A stretch of DNA of 64,000 nucleotides from DATAOG01 sp963840925. GTDB lineage: Bacteria > Pseudomonadota > Alphaproteobacteria > Geminicoccales > Geminicoccaceae. A model generated the notes under the pieces. The model worked only from the letters and a program-made list of their open reading frames with translations, did not search any database and had not been told where the DNA came from. The DNA lies in the NCBI GenBank assembly GCA_963840925.1, contig CAWJAY010000027.1:62001-126000 (forward strand). The letters run 5' to 3'. This document shows positions 16,577-26,800 of this stretch, piece by piece. The number at the start of each line of letters is the position of its first letter. Position 1 is the first letter of the stretch. Made by a program: the position numbers and the translations under genes.

Positions 16577-17662
16577 TCAGAGGCGGGCGCCACCCTTGCC
16601 CTCGAACAGCGAGAGCTGCTGCGGCGAGAGGCCAAGCGGCAACGGCGTGCCGAGCGCCACCGGCCGCTCGCCCGGCATCCGCACGCCGATCAACAGCTTG
16701 CCGTCGCCGCACCAGACCAGGCTGTCGGCGCCCATCGGCTCGATCATCTCGACCGCGAGCCCTTCCAGCCGGCAGCGGCCGTCGCCCTCAGGCACCAGGT
16801 GCTCGGGCCGGACGCCGAGCGTCACCGGGGCGCCCGCCTCCGGCCGGCGGCGGAAGTCGTAGCCCTCGAGCGGCAGCCGCCGGTCGCCGGCCACGAAAGC
16901 GAAACCGCCGCTCGCGGGCTCCAGCCTGCCGTCGACAAAGTTCATCCGGGGCGAGCCGACGAAGCCCGCGACGAACAGATTGGCCGGCCGGTTGTAGATT
17001 TCGGCCGGGCTGCCGAGCTGCTGGATCTCGAGCCGTTGCATGACCGCGATCCGGTCGGCGAGCGTCAAGGCCTCGATCTGGTCGTGGGTGACGTAGATCA
17101 TCGTGGTCGAGCCGAGGCGCTGGTGCAGGCGCTTGATCTCGATCCGGAGCTCGTTGCGCAGCTGGGCGTCGAGGTTGGAGAGCGGCTCGTCGAACAGGAA
17201 CACCGCGGCGTCCCGGACCAGCGCCCGGCCGATCGCGACCCGCTGGCGCTGGCCGCCGGAGAGCTGCTCGGGCCGGCGCTCGAGCAACGGCTCGATCTGC
17301 AGCAGCGCCGCCGCCTGGCCGACCCGGCGCTCGATCTCGGCCTTGGGCGTCTTGGCCATCTTCAGCCCGAACGACAGGTTCTGGCGCACGTTCATGCGCG
17401 GGTAGAGCGCGTAGGACTGGAAAACCATCGCGATGCCCCGGTCCTTGGGCTCCTCCCAGGTGACGTTGCGCTCGCCGATCCAGACTTCCCCGGTATCGAC
17501 CTCGAGCAGGCCGGCGATCGCGTTCAGCAAGGTCGACTTGCCGCAGCCCGAGGGGCCGAGCAGCACCAGGAACTCGCCCGGCTCGACCTCGAGGTTGAGG
17601 CGGTCGAAGACGTGAGTCGCGCCGAACGCGACGCTGATCCCGCGCACCGAGACCCGCGCCAC
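16577..17662 (-). CDS. CUT1 sugar ABC transporter ATP-binding protein (UgpC/MalK-like)
   Basis: A 361-aa ATPase with Walker A GPSGCGKST, the Q-loop in MVFQSYALYP, signature LSGGQRQR, Walker B VFLFDEPLSNLD and H-loop YVTHDQ. It is followed by an OB-type regulatory domain (LGVRPEHLVPEGDG), as in MalK/UgpC proteins that energise carbohydrate uptake. The GTG at 17662 is taken as start: it lies five bases after the permease stop, and the frame above it encodes low-complexity basic sequence read from inside the permease gene. Third cistron of the transporter, translated in the order SBP, permease, permease, ATPase. Confidence 0.9.
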   Translation of the reverse strand: MARVSVRGISVAFGATHVFDRLNLEVEPGEFLVLLGPSGCGKSTLLNAIAGLLEVDTGEVWIGERNVTWEEPKDRGIAMVFQSYALYPRMNVRQNLSFGLKMAKTPKAEIERRVGQAAALLQIEPLLERRPEQLSGGQRQRVAIGRALVRDAAVFLFDEPLSNLDAQLRNELRIEIKRLHQRLGSTTMIYVTHDQIEALTLADRIAVMQRLEIQQLGSPAEIYNRPANLFVAGFVGSPRMNFVDGRLEPASGGFAFVAGDRRLPLEGYDFRRRPEAGAPVTLGVRPEHLVPEGDGRCRLEGLAVEMIEPMGADSLVWCGDGKLLIGVRMPGERPVALGTPLPLGLSPQQLSLFEGKGGARL

Positions 17663-17667
17663 CCGGC

Positions 17668-18552
17668 TCAGCCCTTGACGGCGCCCGCGGCGATGCCGCG
17701 CACGAACCAACGCCCGGACACGAAGTAGACGACCAGCGGCACGAGCCCGGTCAAGACGGTCGCCGCCATGTCGACGTTGTAGGCGCGCTCGCCCTGGGTC
17801 GAGTTGACGATGTTGTTGAGCTGCACGGTCATCGGCAGGTTCTCGCGGCCGGCGAAGGTGAGGCCCAAGATGAAATCGTTCCAGATGCCGGTCACCTGCA
17901 GGATCGTCGCGACGATCAGGATCGGGGTCGACATCGGCAGCACGACCCGAACGAAGATCGTCATGAAGCCGCCGCCGTCAATCCGGGCGGCGTTGAACAG
18001 CTCCGGCGGCAGCGACGAATAGAAGTTGCGGAACAGCAGCGTCATGATCGGCAGGCCGAAGGTGATGTGGACGATCACGATCGCGGCCAGCGAGTTGTAG
18101 ATGCCGAGCACCGAGAACAGCCGGACCAGCGGGTAGAGAAACACCTGGTAGGGGATGAAGGCGCCGACCAGGAGGATCGCAAACAGCAGGTCGGCGCCGC
18201 GCACCCGCCAGAAAGCGAGCGCGTAGCCATTGAGCGCGCCGGCCAGGATCGAGAGGATCACGGACGGGATCAGGATCCGGATCGAGTTCCAGAAGCCGAC
18301 CCTGATGCCGTCGCACTGCAGGCCGGTGCACGCCTCGGCCCAGGCCGCGACCCAGGGCTGGAACGTGACCTCGGACGGCCAAGCCAGGATGTTGCCGAGC
18401 CGGATCTCGTCCATTGTCTTGACCGAGGTCAGCAGCATGATCCAGAGCGGCAGCAGGAAGAACAGCGCCGAGCCGACCAGAAAGGCGTAGATGCCGATCC
18501 GGCCCCAGGTCAGGTGGCGCGGCCGGGGGCCCGCGGGCCCCGCCGGGGTCAT
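17668..18552 (-). CDS. CUT1 sugar ABC transporter permease (MalG-like)
   Basis: A 294-aa inner-membrane permease with six predicted helices. The cytoplasmic EAA loop reads FNAARIDGGGFMTIFVRVVL, contacting the ATPase, and the C-terminus is VSGRWFVRGIAAGAVKG, typical of MalG-like subunits. A periplasmic insert between helices 1 and 2 includes two cysteines (EACTGLQCDGIRV) that could form a disulfide. ATG 18552 overlaps the stop of the upstream permease gene (ATGA). The substrate is unassigned. Confidence 0.9.
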   Translation of the reverse strand: MTPAGPAGPRPRHLTWGRIGIYAFLVGSALFFLLPLWIMLLTSVKTMDEIRLGNILAWPSEVTFQPWVAAWAEACTGLQCDGIRVGFWNSIRILIPSVILSILAGALNGYALAFWRVRGADLLFAILLVGAFIPYQVFLYPLVRLFSVLGIYNSLAAIVIVHITFGLPIMTLLFRNFYSSLPPELFNAARIDGGGFMTIFVRVVLPMSTPILIVATILQVTGIWNDFILGLTFAGRENLPMTVQLNNIVNSTQGERAYNVDMAATVLTGLVPLVVYFVSGRWFVRGIAAGAVKG

Positions 18553-19466
18553 GCCGCCCGCCGCCGGTTGGCCGGCCCGTACTGGGCGTAGAGCCAGGGA
18601 GCGAGGACTGCGATCACCGTGATCAGCATGACCGTCGCGCAGGCGGTCGCGAGCCCGACGTTGCCGCGCTGGAACAGGTGGTCCATCACGAATTTGGCCG
18701 GCATCTCGGAGGCGATGCCCGGGCCGCCGCCAGTCATCGCGACCACGAGGTCATAGACCTTGACCACCGCGATCGCGAGCAGCACGGTCGCCGTGATCAG
18801 CATCGGCCGCAGCAGCGGCAGCACGATCGACAGGTAGACCCGCCAGGTCGGGATGCCATCGACCCGGGTCGCCTTCCAGATGTCCTCGTCGACGCCGCGC
18901 AGGCCGGCCAGCAGGATCGCCATGACCAAGCCTGCGGATTGCCAGATCCCGGCCAGCACCAGCGTGTAGACGACCATCTCCCGGTTGACCAGCCAGTCGA
19001 AGGTGAAGCCCTCGAACCCGGCGTCGCGGACCAGCTTCTGCAAGCCCATGCCCGGGTTGAGGAACCACTGCCAGATCAGGCCGGTGACGATGAACGACAT
19101 CGCATGCGGATAGAGGAAGATCGTGCGGAACGCGCCCTCGCCGCGGACCTGCTGGTCGATGAACACCGCGAGCAGGAAGCCGAGCACCAGGCAGCCGGCG
19201 AGGAACAGCACGCCGAACAGGACGACGTTCTGGGCCGAGATCAGGAAGCGCGCGTTGCTGAACAGGCGCGCATATTGCTCGAGGCCGACGAAGTCGAGCG
19301 TCGGCAGCAGCTTGGAGCTGCTGAGCGACAGCCGGACGGTCCAGAGCATGCAGCCGAGATAGACGACGATCACGACCAGCGCCGCCGGTACCAGCGCCAG
19401 TCGCGCCGGCAGGCGCGCCGCGAGCGAGCGGCGGCGCCGCGACGGCAGCGGGATCGCGATCGCCAT
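18549..19466 (-). CDS. CUT1 sugar ABC transporter permease (MalF-like)
   Basis: A 305-aa permease with six helices. The N-terminus is short, basic and cytoplasmic (PSRRRRSLAARLPAR). The EAA-type loop is KATRVDGIPTWRVYLSIVLP, and the conserved GGGPGIASEMPAKFVMDHLF precedes the last helices. It pairs with the downstream MalG-like subunit to form the channel. Translation begins at ATG 19466, after a strong 13-bp stem-loop that separates it from the binding-protein gene. Confidence 0.9.
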   Translation of the reverse strand: MAIAIPLPSRRRRSLAARLPARLALVPAALVVIVVYLGCMLWTVRLSLSSSKLLPTLDFVGLEQYARLFSNARFLISAQNVVLFGVLFLAGCLVLGFLLAVFIDQQVRGEGAFRTIFLYPHAMSFIVTGLIWQWFLNPGMGLQKLVRDAGFEGFTFDWLVNREMVVYTLVLAGIWQSAGLVMAILLAGLRGVDEDIWKATRVDGIPTWRVYLSIVLPLLRPMLITATVLLAIAVVKVYDLVVAMTGGGPGIASEMPAKFVMDHLFQRGNVGLATACATVMLITVIAVLAPWLYAQYGPANRRRAA

Positions 19467-19483
19467 GGGCCGGTCCCGATCAA

Positions 19484-19517
19484 CCGGCCGGCGGGCTGCG
19501 AGCCGCCCGCCGGCCGG
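19484..19517 (-). terminator. 13-bp perfect stem-loop between binding-protein and permease genes
   Basis: CCGGCCGGCGGGC, an eight-base loop, then its exact complement, lying seven bases past the binding-protein stop and 17 bases before the MalF-like start. There is no U-tract, so it is more likely a partial terminator or a 3' stabiliser that lets the binding protein be made in excess, as known for malE-type operons. That role is inferred from position. Confidence 0.6.
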
Positions 19518-19523
19518 ACGTCC

Positions 19524-20759
19524 TCAGCCCGCGCTCTCGATCGCGGCGGCGTAGTTCTCGATGAACGTGTCGACCGCCATCGACGGATCGTGCCAATACT
19601 CGGTGACCGCGTCCTGCACCGCACCGACCAGATCGGGCGTCGAGAGGAAGTTGTCGCTCGCGATCTGGCGCGCCGGATCCTGGAGCGCTGCCATGCCGGC
19701 CTGGGCGCAGCTGTCCATGTCCGAGACGTCGACGTCAAGCCGGACCGGCACCGAGCCCTTCTTCATGTTGAACTCGATCTGAGTCTCGGGCGCGAACATC
19801 ACCTCGGCGAGCTTGTCCTGCGCCGCCTTCTGCGCCGGATCGTCGATGTTCGGGAATACGAACACGTCGCCGCCCATGATGTAGCCGCCCTCGCCGAGCA
19901 CGACGCAGCCATACTCCTGGCCCGGCGTCTGGCCGGCGGCTATGAACTCGCCCTTGGCCCAGTCGCCCATCATCTGCATCGCCGCCTTGCCGGTGATGAC
20001 CAGATTGGTCGCGTCATTCCAGTTCCGCCCCGGGCTGCCCTCGTCGACCAGCTCGCGCAGCTGGCCGAAGGTCTCGGCGGCCTTCCGAAAGCCGTCGCTC
20101 CTGGCCGCCTCGGGATCCTCGCCGGTCAGCACCGCGCGATAGGTCTCGGGCCCGGCCTCCGCCAGCAGGATGGCGTTGAACAGCAGCCGCTCCTGCCAGG
20201 GCTGGCCGCCTTGCGCCAGCGGGATCACGCCCGCGTCCTTGAGCTTGGGCCCGAGCGCCACCAGCTCGGCGTAGCTCTTGGGCGGCTGCAGACCGGCGTC
20301 GGCGAAGACCTTGGTATTGTACCAGACCCAGTTCTGGCCGTGGATGTTGACCGGCACCGCGTAGATCTTGCCCTCGCGGGTGATCGCCTTGACGATCGCC
20401 TCCGGCAGCGAGTCCTTCCAGTGGCCGGCGGCGGCGAGATCGTCGAGGTCGCGCAACAGGCCGTTGGCGACCAGCTCGTCGAACTGTTTGCCGGTGTTGA
20501 ACTGCATCGCGCTCGGCGGATTGCCGCCGACGATCCGGTTGATGCCAGCGGTGCGGGCGTTCTCGCCGACCGCAATCGCGGTGTCGATCCAGGTGCCGCC
20601 GGCCTCGGTGAACTTGTCGGCGAACACCTTGACGGCGGCGAACTCGCCGCCCGAGGTCCACCAGTGGATGACCTCGGCCTTCATCTCCTGGGCGCCCGCG
20701 GACGCGCCGCCCAGCGCCACCAGCGCGGTTGCGAGACAGATCTGTCGGACAATTCGCAT
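19524..20759 (-). CDS. CUT1 sugar ABC transporter substrate-binding protein
   Basis: A 411-aa periplasmic binding protein of the MalE/UgpB superfamily. Its Sec signal peptide (RQICLATALVALGGASAGAQ) has a probable cut after AGA. Mature landmarks are AEVIHWWTSGGEFAAVKVFA, an aromatic HGQNWVWYNTKVF in the hinge region, and KAAMQMMGDWAKGEF, commonly seen in glucose/sugar binding proteins. ATG 20759 has GGGAGG upstream; earlier in-frame starts lack a signal sequence. It is the first gene of the minus-strand operon that ends in the Gfo/Idh/MocA dehydrogenase. It resembles glucose/mannose-type binding proteins, but the ligand is not certain. Confidence 0.9.
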   Translation of the reverse strand: MRIVRQICLATALVALGGASAGAQEMKAEVIHWWTSGGEFAAVKVFADKFTEAGGTWIDTAIAVGENARTAGINRIVGGNPPSAMQFNTGKQFDELVANGLLRDLDDLAAAGHWKDSLPEAIVKAITREGKIYAVPVNIHGQNWVWYNTKVFADAGLQPPKSYAELVALGPKLKDAGVIPLAQGGQPWQERLLFNAILLAEAGPETYRAVLTGEDPEAARSDGFRKAAETFGQLRELVDEGSPGRNWNDATNLVITGKAAMQMMGDWAKGEFIAAGQTPGQEYGCVVLGEGGYIMGGDVFVFPNIDDPAQKAAQDKLAEVMFAPETQIEFNMKKGSVPVRLDVDVSDMDSCAQAGMAALQDPARQIASDNFLSTPDLVGAVQDAVTEYWHDPSMAVDTFIENYAAAIESAG

Positions 20760-20878
20760 GACTGGCCTCCCTGCTGACCGTCGTGCCTTTGGTAAACCTT
20801 TGCCGGCCGCTTGACGAGAGGCGAGTTGGTCAGCGGCTGATGCTGGGGCAATTGTCAATCGGGCCGCGCTGGCAAAAA

Positions 20879-22110
20879 ATGACATCCCACGATTGGGCAT
20901 GGGGAGGCGCGGCATTGGCCACGGGTATTCCGATGGTCACGGCTGGCCCGGCGCTGGCCGCGGCACTGTTGTTGGCGGGTGCACGCTGCCATGCGCAGCG
21001 GAGGAGCTGCCGTTCCGCGCCGAACCGTCGGCCTGCCTGCCAGTCGGCCCCGGGCCCGAGGACTTCGAGGTCCTGCGCCAGGCGGACGGCAGCACCCGCC
21101 TGTTCGCCTCGACCAAGACGCGCCGCTTGTGGCGAAAGCGTAGCGACGACGGCGCGATCGTCGAGGTCCGGCTCGATCGCAACGGGCAGGTGATCGCGGG
21201 ACCGAAGCCGGTCTGGCCGGCGCTGGGGGGCCGGGGGCTCCAGCCGGTCGGGCTGTCGCTGACCGAGATCGACGGCGAGCCCTGGCTATACGTGATCGAC
21301 AGCGGCGGCGACCAGCAGCGCGGCGCGCCGCCCGGATCCTAGGGCGCGAGGTGACCGACGACGGTCTCGCTGCCGATCAGGAGGTCATCCAGCAGCGGAC
21401 GGCCGAGGCTGCCGAGGATCCAGAGGAGGACCTACTGCCGTCTGCGAACGACCTTCTGGCGCTCCCCGACGGGGACATCTACGTCTCCAACCCGGTCCCG
21501 CCGCAGAACCCGGCGGCCTGGGCCGACTACAACCCCCGGCGCTGGCCGTCGCTCGTCCACTTCGATCCGCCCGACACCAGCGGCGCGCGCGCAGTCGAAA
21601 GTCGAGACCGCGGCGGCCGGGATCTCGTTCGCCAACGGCATCGCCGCCGATCCGGAACACGGTCGCATCCTGGTCGCCGACTACAGCGGCCGTCGGATCG
21701 TCGTATTCGCTCGGGAGGCCGGGACCGGCGCGCTGCACAGCCGATGCGCGATCCCGGTCGCCGGCGCGCCGGACAACGTGATGGCCGAGGACGACACATT
21801 GTACGTCGCGACCCAGCGGAGCCAGGTCGCGACCTTCTGCCATATGACCACGCCCGGGCTCTGCGGCTCGCCCTCGCGCGTGCTCGCGATCGACCTCGCT
21901 GGCGTCGACCCGAACCCCCCGGCTGCGGTCCGCGGGCAAGCCCGCGGCTGCTCTGGGACGACGCCGGCGCCCACGTCCAGGCCGCGTCGACCGCCTACCG
22001 GCTCGGTGACCGGCTGCTGATCAGCCAGATCGTCCGCGACGGGATCTACGTCTTCGACCGGCAGGACGGTCCCGCTCGCGCATCGGCGCCGCCGGCCTGC
22101 ACCGCCGCTG
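20879..22110 (+). pseudogene. Decayed arylesterase / SMP-30-like beta-propeller gene
   Basis: Pieces of one beta-propeller esterase-like protein are spread over different frames. A signal-peptide-like start (MTSHDWAWGGAALATG) is in one frame. Then LPFRAEPSACLPVGPGPEDF to WLYVIDSGG is in a second, and PSANDLLALPDGDIYVSNPV plus WPSLVHFDPPD in a third. ISFANGIAADPEHGRILVAD to LAIDLAGVDPNPPA returns to the second frame, and STAYRLGDRLLISQIVRDGI is in the third again. At least three frame changes are needed to read it through. The order of pieces matches the paraoxonase/arylesterase fold (CxxV..GPED start, SANDL, FANGI, APDNV). It is convergent with the cyclase gene. Real decay or accumulated indel errors are both possible; the boundaries are approximate. 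Confidence 0.6.
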
Positions 22111-22136
22111 GCGGGGGTCGTAGCGAACGATCGGTG

Positions 22137-23885
22137 TCAGGCGCTCGCGCGCCAGAGCGGCTGCGCGACCGCCGGCGTGGGGCGGACCTGGTAGACCGGG
22201 ACCGGCTCGCGCTTGCCCTTGACCACGATCGGGGTGAGCGCCTCGGCGACGAACTCGGGGCAGCCGGCGATCGCCTGGTAGGCGCTCTCGGTCACCAGCG
22301 TCTGCCCCGCCTGGGCATGCGAGCAGAGCCGGGCAGCCAGGTTCACGTGGTCGCCGAGCACCGTGTAGTCCATCCGGTCCTTGCTGCCCATCGCGCCGAC
22401 GATCACTTCGCCCATGTTGATCCCGATGCCGACGTCCAGGTCCCAGTCCGGATGCTCGCGCCCCAGTTCGTCGGTCTTGGCCTGGATCGCGAGCGCGCAG
22501 CCGACCGCGTCGCGCACCATCTCGGGCCCCTGAAACACGGCGAGGATCTGGTCGCCGACGAACTTGTCGATGTCGCCCCGGTGCGCGGCCACGAGGTCGG
22601 CCTGATGCTGGAAATAGAGGTTGAGCACCTCGACCACGGTCTCGGGGTCGCGCCGCTCGGCGAACGCGGTGTAGCCGCGGATGTCGCAGAACAGCATCGT
22701 CGTGGGCCGCTTGTCGCCGCCCAGCCGGACGCCCTGATAGTCGGCGCCCTGGATCGCGGTCATCGTGCCGGCCGAGACGAACTTGGCGAGCTGGAAGCGC
22801 TCGTTCAGGCCGACCACCATCGCGTTCATGCGCTGGGCGAGATCGCCGACCTCGTCGCGCGAGCGCACGCCCTGGACCCGGGCCTCGAAATTGCCCTTGG
22901 CGACCTCGGCCGCGACTCGCTCGATCTTCAGGATCGGGCGGCTGATCCGGAGCGCCAGCAGGATCGCGCCGGCACCCGCGACCGCGAGGCCGATCAGCGA
23001 CCACAGGCCCAGGCTCTGGAGCATCTTCTCGACCGCGAGATAGGCGTCGCGCTGGCGCTTCTCGACCAGGATCGCCCAGTCGAACGGCCGCGGGAACACG
23101 AACGCCCCGAGCATGACCTCGCCGTCCGGCCGCTTGTACGGCTCGACGCTGATGATCGGCGTGCCCGCGGCCAAGAGGCCGGTCGCCTCGGCCACGATCG
23201 CGTAGCTGCTGAGATCGGTCAGCTGCGGGTCGAAGATCCGGCGGCCGTCGGCATCGACGATCGTCACGACGCCGGTCCGGTTGAACGGATGGTTCTGGAC
23301 GAACTGGCGCAGCCGCTCGAGATCGATCCGCGCCGAGAGCGACGCCCGGCCGCCGCCGAAGTCGGTCTGCAACGGCAGCACCACGGTCGCGAGCCAATCG
23401 TCGGTCTGGGCGATGTGGCGGACTTCCTGGACGTCGCCGTCATCGCTCTCGCGCAGCGCCCCGATCAGGCTCGCCGGCACACGCAGGATCTCGAGCGGGT
23501 CGAGGGCGGCCGCCTTGATGTGAGCCGCGAACCCGTCCTTGACCACGACCAGCGGCAGCGCTGCACCCTCGACCGTCAGCTGGAGCGCCACGACGTCCGG
23601 GATCGACGCGATGCCGAGCGTCAGCAGCGAGATCTTGGCCTCGACGCCGAGCCGCTCGTCGTCGATCGCGTTCCGGATCAGGATCAGCGGCGCGAGCCAG
23701 GTGCGCTCGTACAGATCGTCGATCTCGGCGACCAGCTGCTGGGCGGTGTTGACCAGCTGGTCGTTGGCCGAGCTCTTGAGCTCGTCCCGCGCGATCCGGA
23801 TCATGGTCCAGCCGGCGACCAGCAGCGGCACGATCGCGATCGCGATCGCGAACAGCAGCAGCTTGGTGCGCAGGTTGAGCCGCAT
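22137..23885 (-). CDS. Membrane class III adenylate cyclase with Cache-like sensor and HAMP
   Basis: 582 aa. A first helix (residues 8-30) is followed by an extracytoplasmic region of about 260 residues with Cache-like features (VVTIVDADGRRIFDPQ). A second helix (about 293-313), a HAMP segment (ISRPILKIERVAAEVAKGNF) and a class III cyclase domain (about 395-560) follow. Catalytic residues are present: metal-binding Asp401 (FCDIRGYT) and Asp445 (KFVGD), adenine-selecting Lys441 and Asp506, and transition-state Asn515 and Arg519 (NLAAR). The Lys/Asp pair indicates ATP rather than GTP. It should make cAMP in response to a periplasmic signal. It is the last gene of a three-gene unit after the PKD-repeat protein (14 bases away) and the LysM/FecR protein, which are candidate envelope-side partners. 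Confidence 0.92.
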   Translation of the reverse strand: MRLNLRTKLLLFAIAIAIVPLLVAGWTMIRIARDELKSSANDQLVNTAQQLVAEIDDLYERTWLAPLILIRNAIDDERLGVEAKISLLTLGIASIPDVVALQLTVEGAALPLVVVKDGFAAHIKAAALDPLEILRVPASLIGALRESDDGDVQEVRHIAQTDDWLATVVLPLQTDFGGGRASLSARIDLERLRQFVQNHPFNRTGVVTIVDADGRRIFDPQLTDLSSYAIVAEATGLLAAGTPIISVEPYKRPDGEVMLGAFVFPRPFDWAILVEKRQRDAYLAVEKMLQSLGLWSLIGLAVAGAGAILLALRISRPILKIERVAAEVAKGNFEARVQGVRSRDEVGDLAQRMNAMVVGLNERFQLAKFVSAGTMTAIQGADYQGVRLGGDKRPTTMLFCDIRGYTAFAERRDPETVVEVLNLYFQHQADLVAAHRGDIDKFVGDQILAVFQGPEMVRDAVGCALAIQAKTDELGREHPDWDLDVGIGINMGEVIVGAMGSKDRMDYTVLGDHVNLAARLCSHAQAGQTLVTESAYQAIAGCPEFVAEALTPIVVKGKREPVPVYQVRPTPAVAQPLWRASA

Positions 23886-23899
23886 CGGCCGCTGCCCGC

Positions 23900-26800
23900 C
23901 TACCGCTGCGCCTGCTGGGTCGCGGCGCGCTCGCCACTGATCCGAGCGCTGTCATCCGGCTCGCGGCTTTGGGCGTCGACCTTGATCTCGACCGCGGACT
24001 GGCCGCAGGCGAGCCCGGTGCCGTCGGAGACGCTGAGCCGGACCTTGTACTCGCCGGGCTCGCCGTAAGCGTGCAGCACCTTCTCGCCGGTCCGGGTGAC
24101 GCCGTCGCCCAGGTCCCAGACGTAGGTCAGCGGCTGGCCGTCGGCATCGCTCGAGGCCGAAGCGTCGAACAGCAGCTGATCATAGGCACCGCCGACGAAG
24201 CCCTTACGGTCGGGGCCGGCGACCGCAACCGGGGGCGCATCGACGTGCACGTCGGCCAGATCGACGGCACTCGCGCAGCTAGAGCCGGAATCGTCGGCCA
24301 CCGTAAGCCGCGCCTGGTAAACCCCGGGCTGCTGGTAGACGTGCTCGACCTGCTGGCCGTCGGCGGTGGTGCCATCGCCGAAGTCCCACTGGTAGCGCAC
24401 GAGCTTGCCGTCCCAGTCGACCGAGGCGGCGGCATCGAAGGTCACCGGCTGGCCCGGACAGACCAGGCGGTCCGGACCAGCCATCGGCCGCGGCGGCCGG
24501 TTGACGTGCAGATCGAGGATCGCCTGCTGCTGGCTGTTGTTGAGACCGCGGCCGTCGTCGGCGAGCAGCGCCAGCGGATAGCGGCCGGGCGCGGCGAAGA
24601 CGTGGCTCGCCTCGGCGCCCTCGGCGCTGGCGCCGTCGCCAAAGCGCCAGAGATAGCGCGCGATCTCGCCGTCGGCATCGCGCGACGAGCGGGCATCGAA
24701 GTCCACCGCCTCGCCCGGGCAGACCGCGCTCGAGCCGGCGATCACCGGCTCGGGCGGCGCGTTGACCGCGGCCATGACGGTCGCAATCGCGGTGTTGTTC
24801 TCGAGCTTGGTCTCGTCGGTCACGGTGAGCGTGACCGGGAACCGGCCGCTCGCCCGGTAGCGATGGCGGACGTTGACGCCCGAGGCCTGGGTGCCGTCGC
24901 CGAAGTCCCAGGTCCAGGACGTGATCGCACCATCGGGGTCGGCCGAGCCCGAGCCGTCGAACAGCACCTCCTGATTGACCCCGACCAAGCGGTCCGCGCC
25001 GGCGTCGGCGACCGGCGGGGCGTTGGCGACCAGATAGTGCTGGACTGCGGTGACGTTGCACTCGCTCGCGGTCGCGTCGGTCTCGATGGCGAGGCGGACG
25101 ACGTAGGCGCCGGCCTGCTGGTAGACGTGATCGACGCTCGGCCCCTCGGCGGTCGCGCCGTCGCCGAAGTTCCAGCGCCAGGTCTGGATCTGGCCGGTAG
25201 CACCCGAGGACTGGCTGGCATCGAAGCTCGCGACCGCGCCGACCGCGACCGCGCTGGGGCCGACGATCCTCGCGACCGGCGCCTCGACCACCCTGACCTG
25301 CAGCTCATCGGTGTCGGTGTTGTCGCATTGCCCCGCCTGGTCGCCCTCGATCTTCAGCAGCACCCGAAAGTTGCCGGGCTGGCTGTAAACGTGCACCGGC
25401 TTGTCGCCGCCGCCGGTCGCGCCGTCGCCGAAGTCCCAGCTAAAGCGGTTGACGACGCCATCGAAGTCGCGCGAGGCCGAGCCGTCGAAATTGACCTTGG
25501 CGCCGGCGCAGACCTCCTGGTCGGTCCCGCCCTCGGCGAGCGGCAATTCGTCGACCTTGACCACGATCCGGGACGTGTCTCGGTCGTTCGGGAAGCCGAA
25601 CTCATCCTGGACGGTCAACGTCACCGGGTAGACCGCGCCCTCGTCGTAGGTCCGGGTCGGGTTGACGATGTCGGCCGTGCCGCCGTCGCCGAAGTCCCAG
25701 CGATAGCGGAGCAGGCCACCGTCCGGGTCGCTGGACGCGCTGCCGTCGAACACGACGATGTCGCCGGCGCAGACCTCCTTGTTGACGCCGGCGACCGCAA
25801 CCGGCGGCCGGTTGATCGTGACCGTGATCACGGCACTCGCGCTCGCGTTCCAGAGGCCGGTGCCGTCGTCGACGGTGAGCGTGACCGGATAGCTGCCGCC
25901 GTCGGCGTAGGTGTGGACGACCGCGGCGCCGGCGCCGGCCGGCGTGCCGTCGCCGAAATCCCAGCGATAGGTCAGCGCATCGCCATCGGCATCGGCGGAC
26001 GCCCCGCCATCGAAGGCGATCGTGGTCTGGAAGCTGTTGATGTCGGCACCGGCCGAGGCGACCGGCTGGTGGTTGATCCGGATCTCGACCTCGTCGCGGT
26101 TGACCGCGTTGATCGCGCCGCTGTCGTCGGTCACGGTCAGCTGGGCGTTGTAGACGCCGGGTGCGGTGTAGGCGCGCACCACCTGGCCATCGAAGACCGG
26201 CTCGGCCTGGTCGCTGAAGTCCCAGCGGTAGGCGAGCGTGCCGCCGTCGGGGTCGAACGAGTTGCCGGCCTCGAACGTGATCGCATCGCCCGGCCCCGCC
26301 CTCAGATCCGGACCGGCCCGGGCGATCGGGGCCGCGTTGATGACGACCTTGGCCTCGTCGTAGTCGATTGCCTTGGCCTGGTCGGTGTCGTCCTTGACGC
26401 TGAGCCGGACGTTGTAGACGCCCGGCCGGTCGAACGTGTGGCGGACCTGCGGCCCAAGCGCGTCGGCGCCGTCCTTGAACGACCAGGCGTATTGGGCGAC
26501 GTCGCCGTCCGGGTCGAGCGAGCCGGCGGCGACGAAGCTCAGCTCCTGGCCAGGCGCTCCGATCTGATCCGGGCCGGCATCGGCGATCGGCGCGGCGTTG
26601 ACCAGCACCTGCATGTCGTCGCTGGCCGAGCTGCGGACGGTCCCGGAATCGTCGGTCACGGTCAGCCGCACGCGATAGCTGCCGGCGGTCTGGTAGACGT
26701 GCACCGGGGCCGGCTCGCCGCTGCTGCCGCCGTCGCCGAAGTCCCACTCATAGCGCGCGACCGCGCCATCCGGATCGCGCGAGCCGGTGCCGTCGAAATG

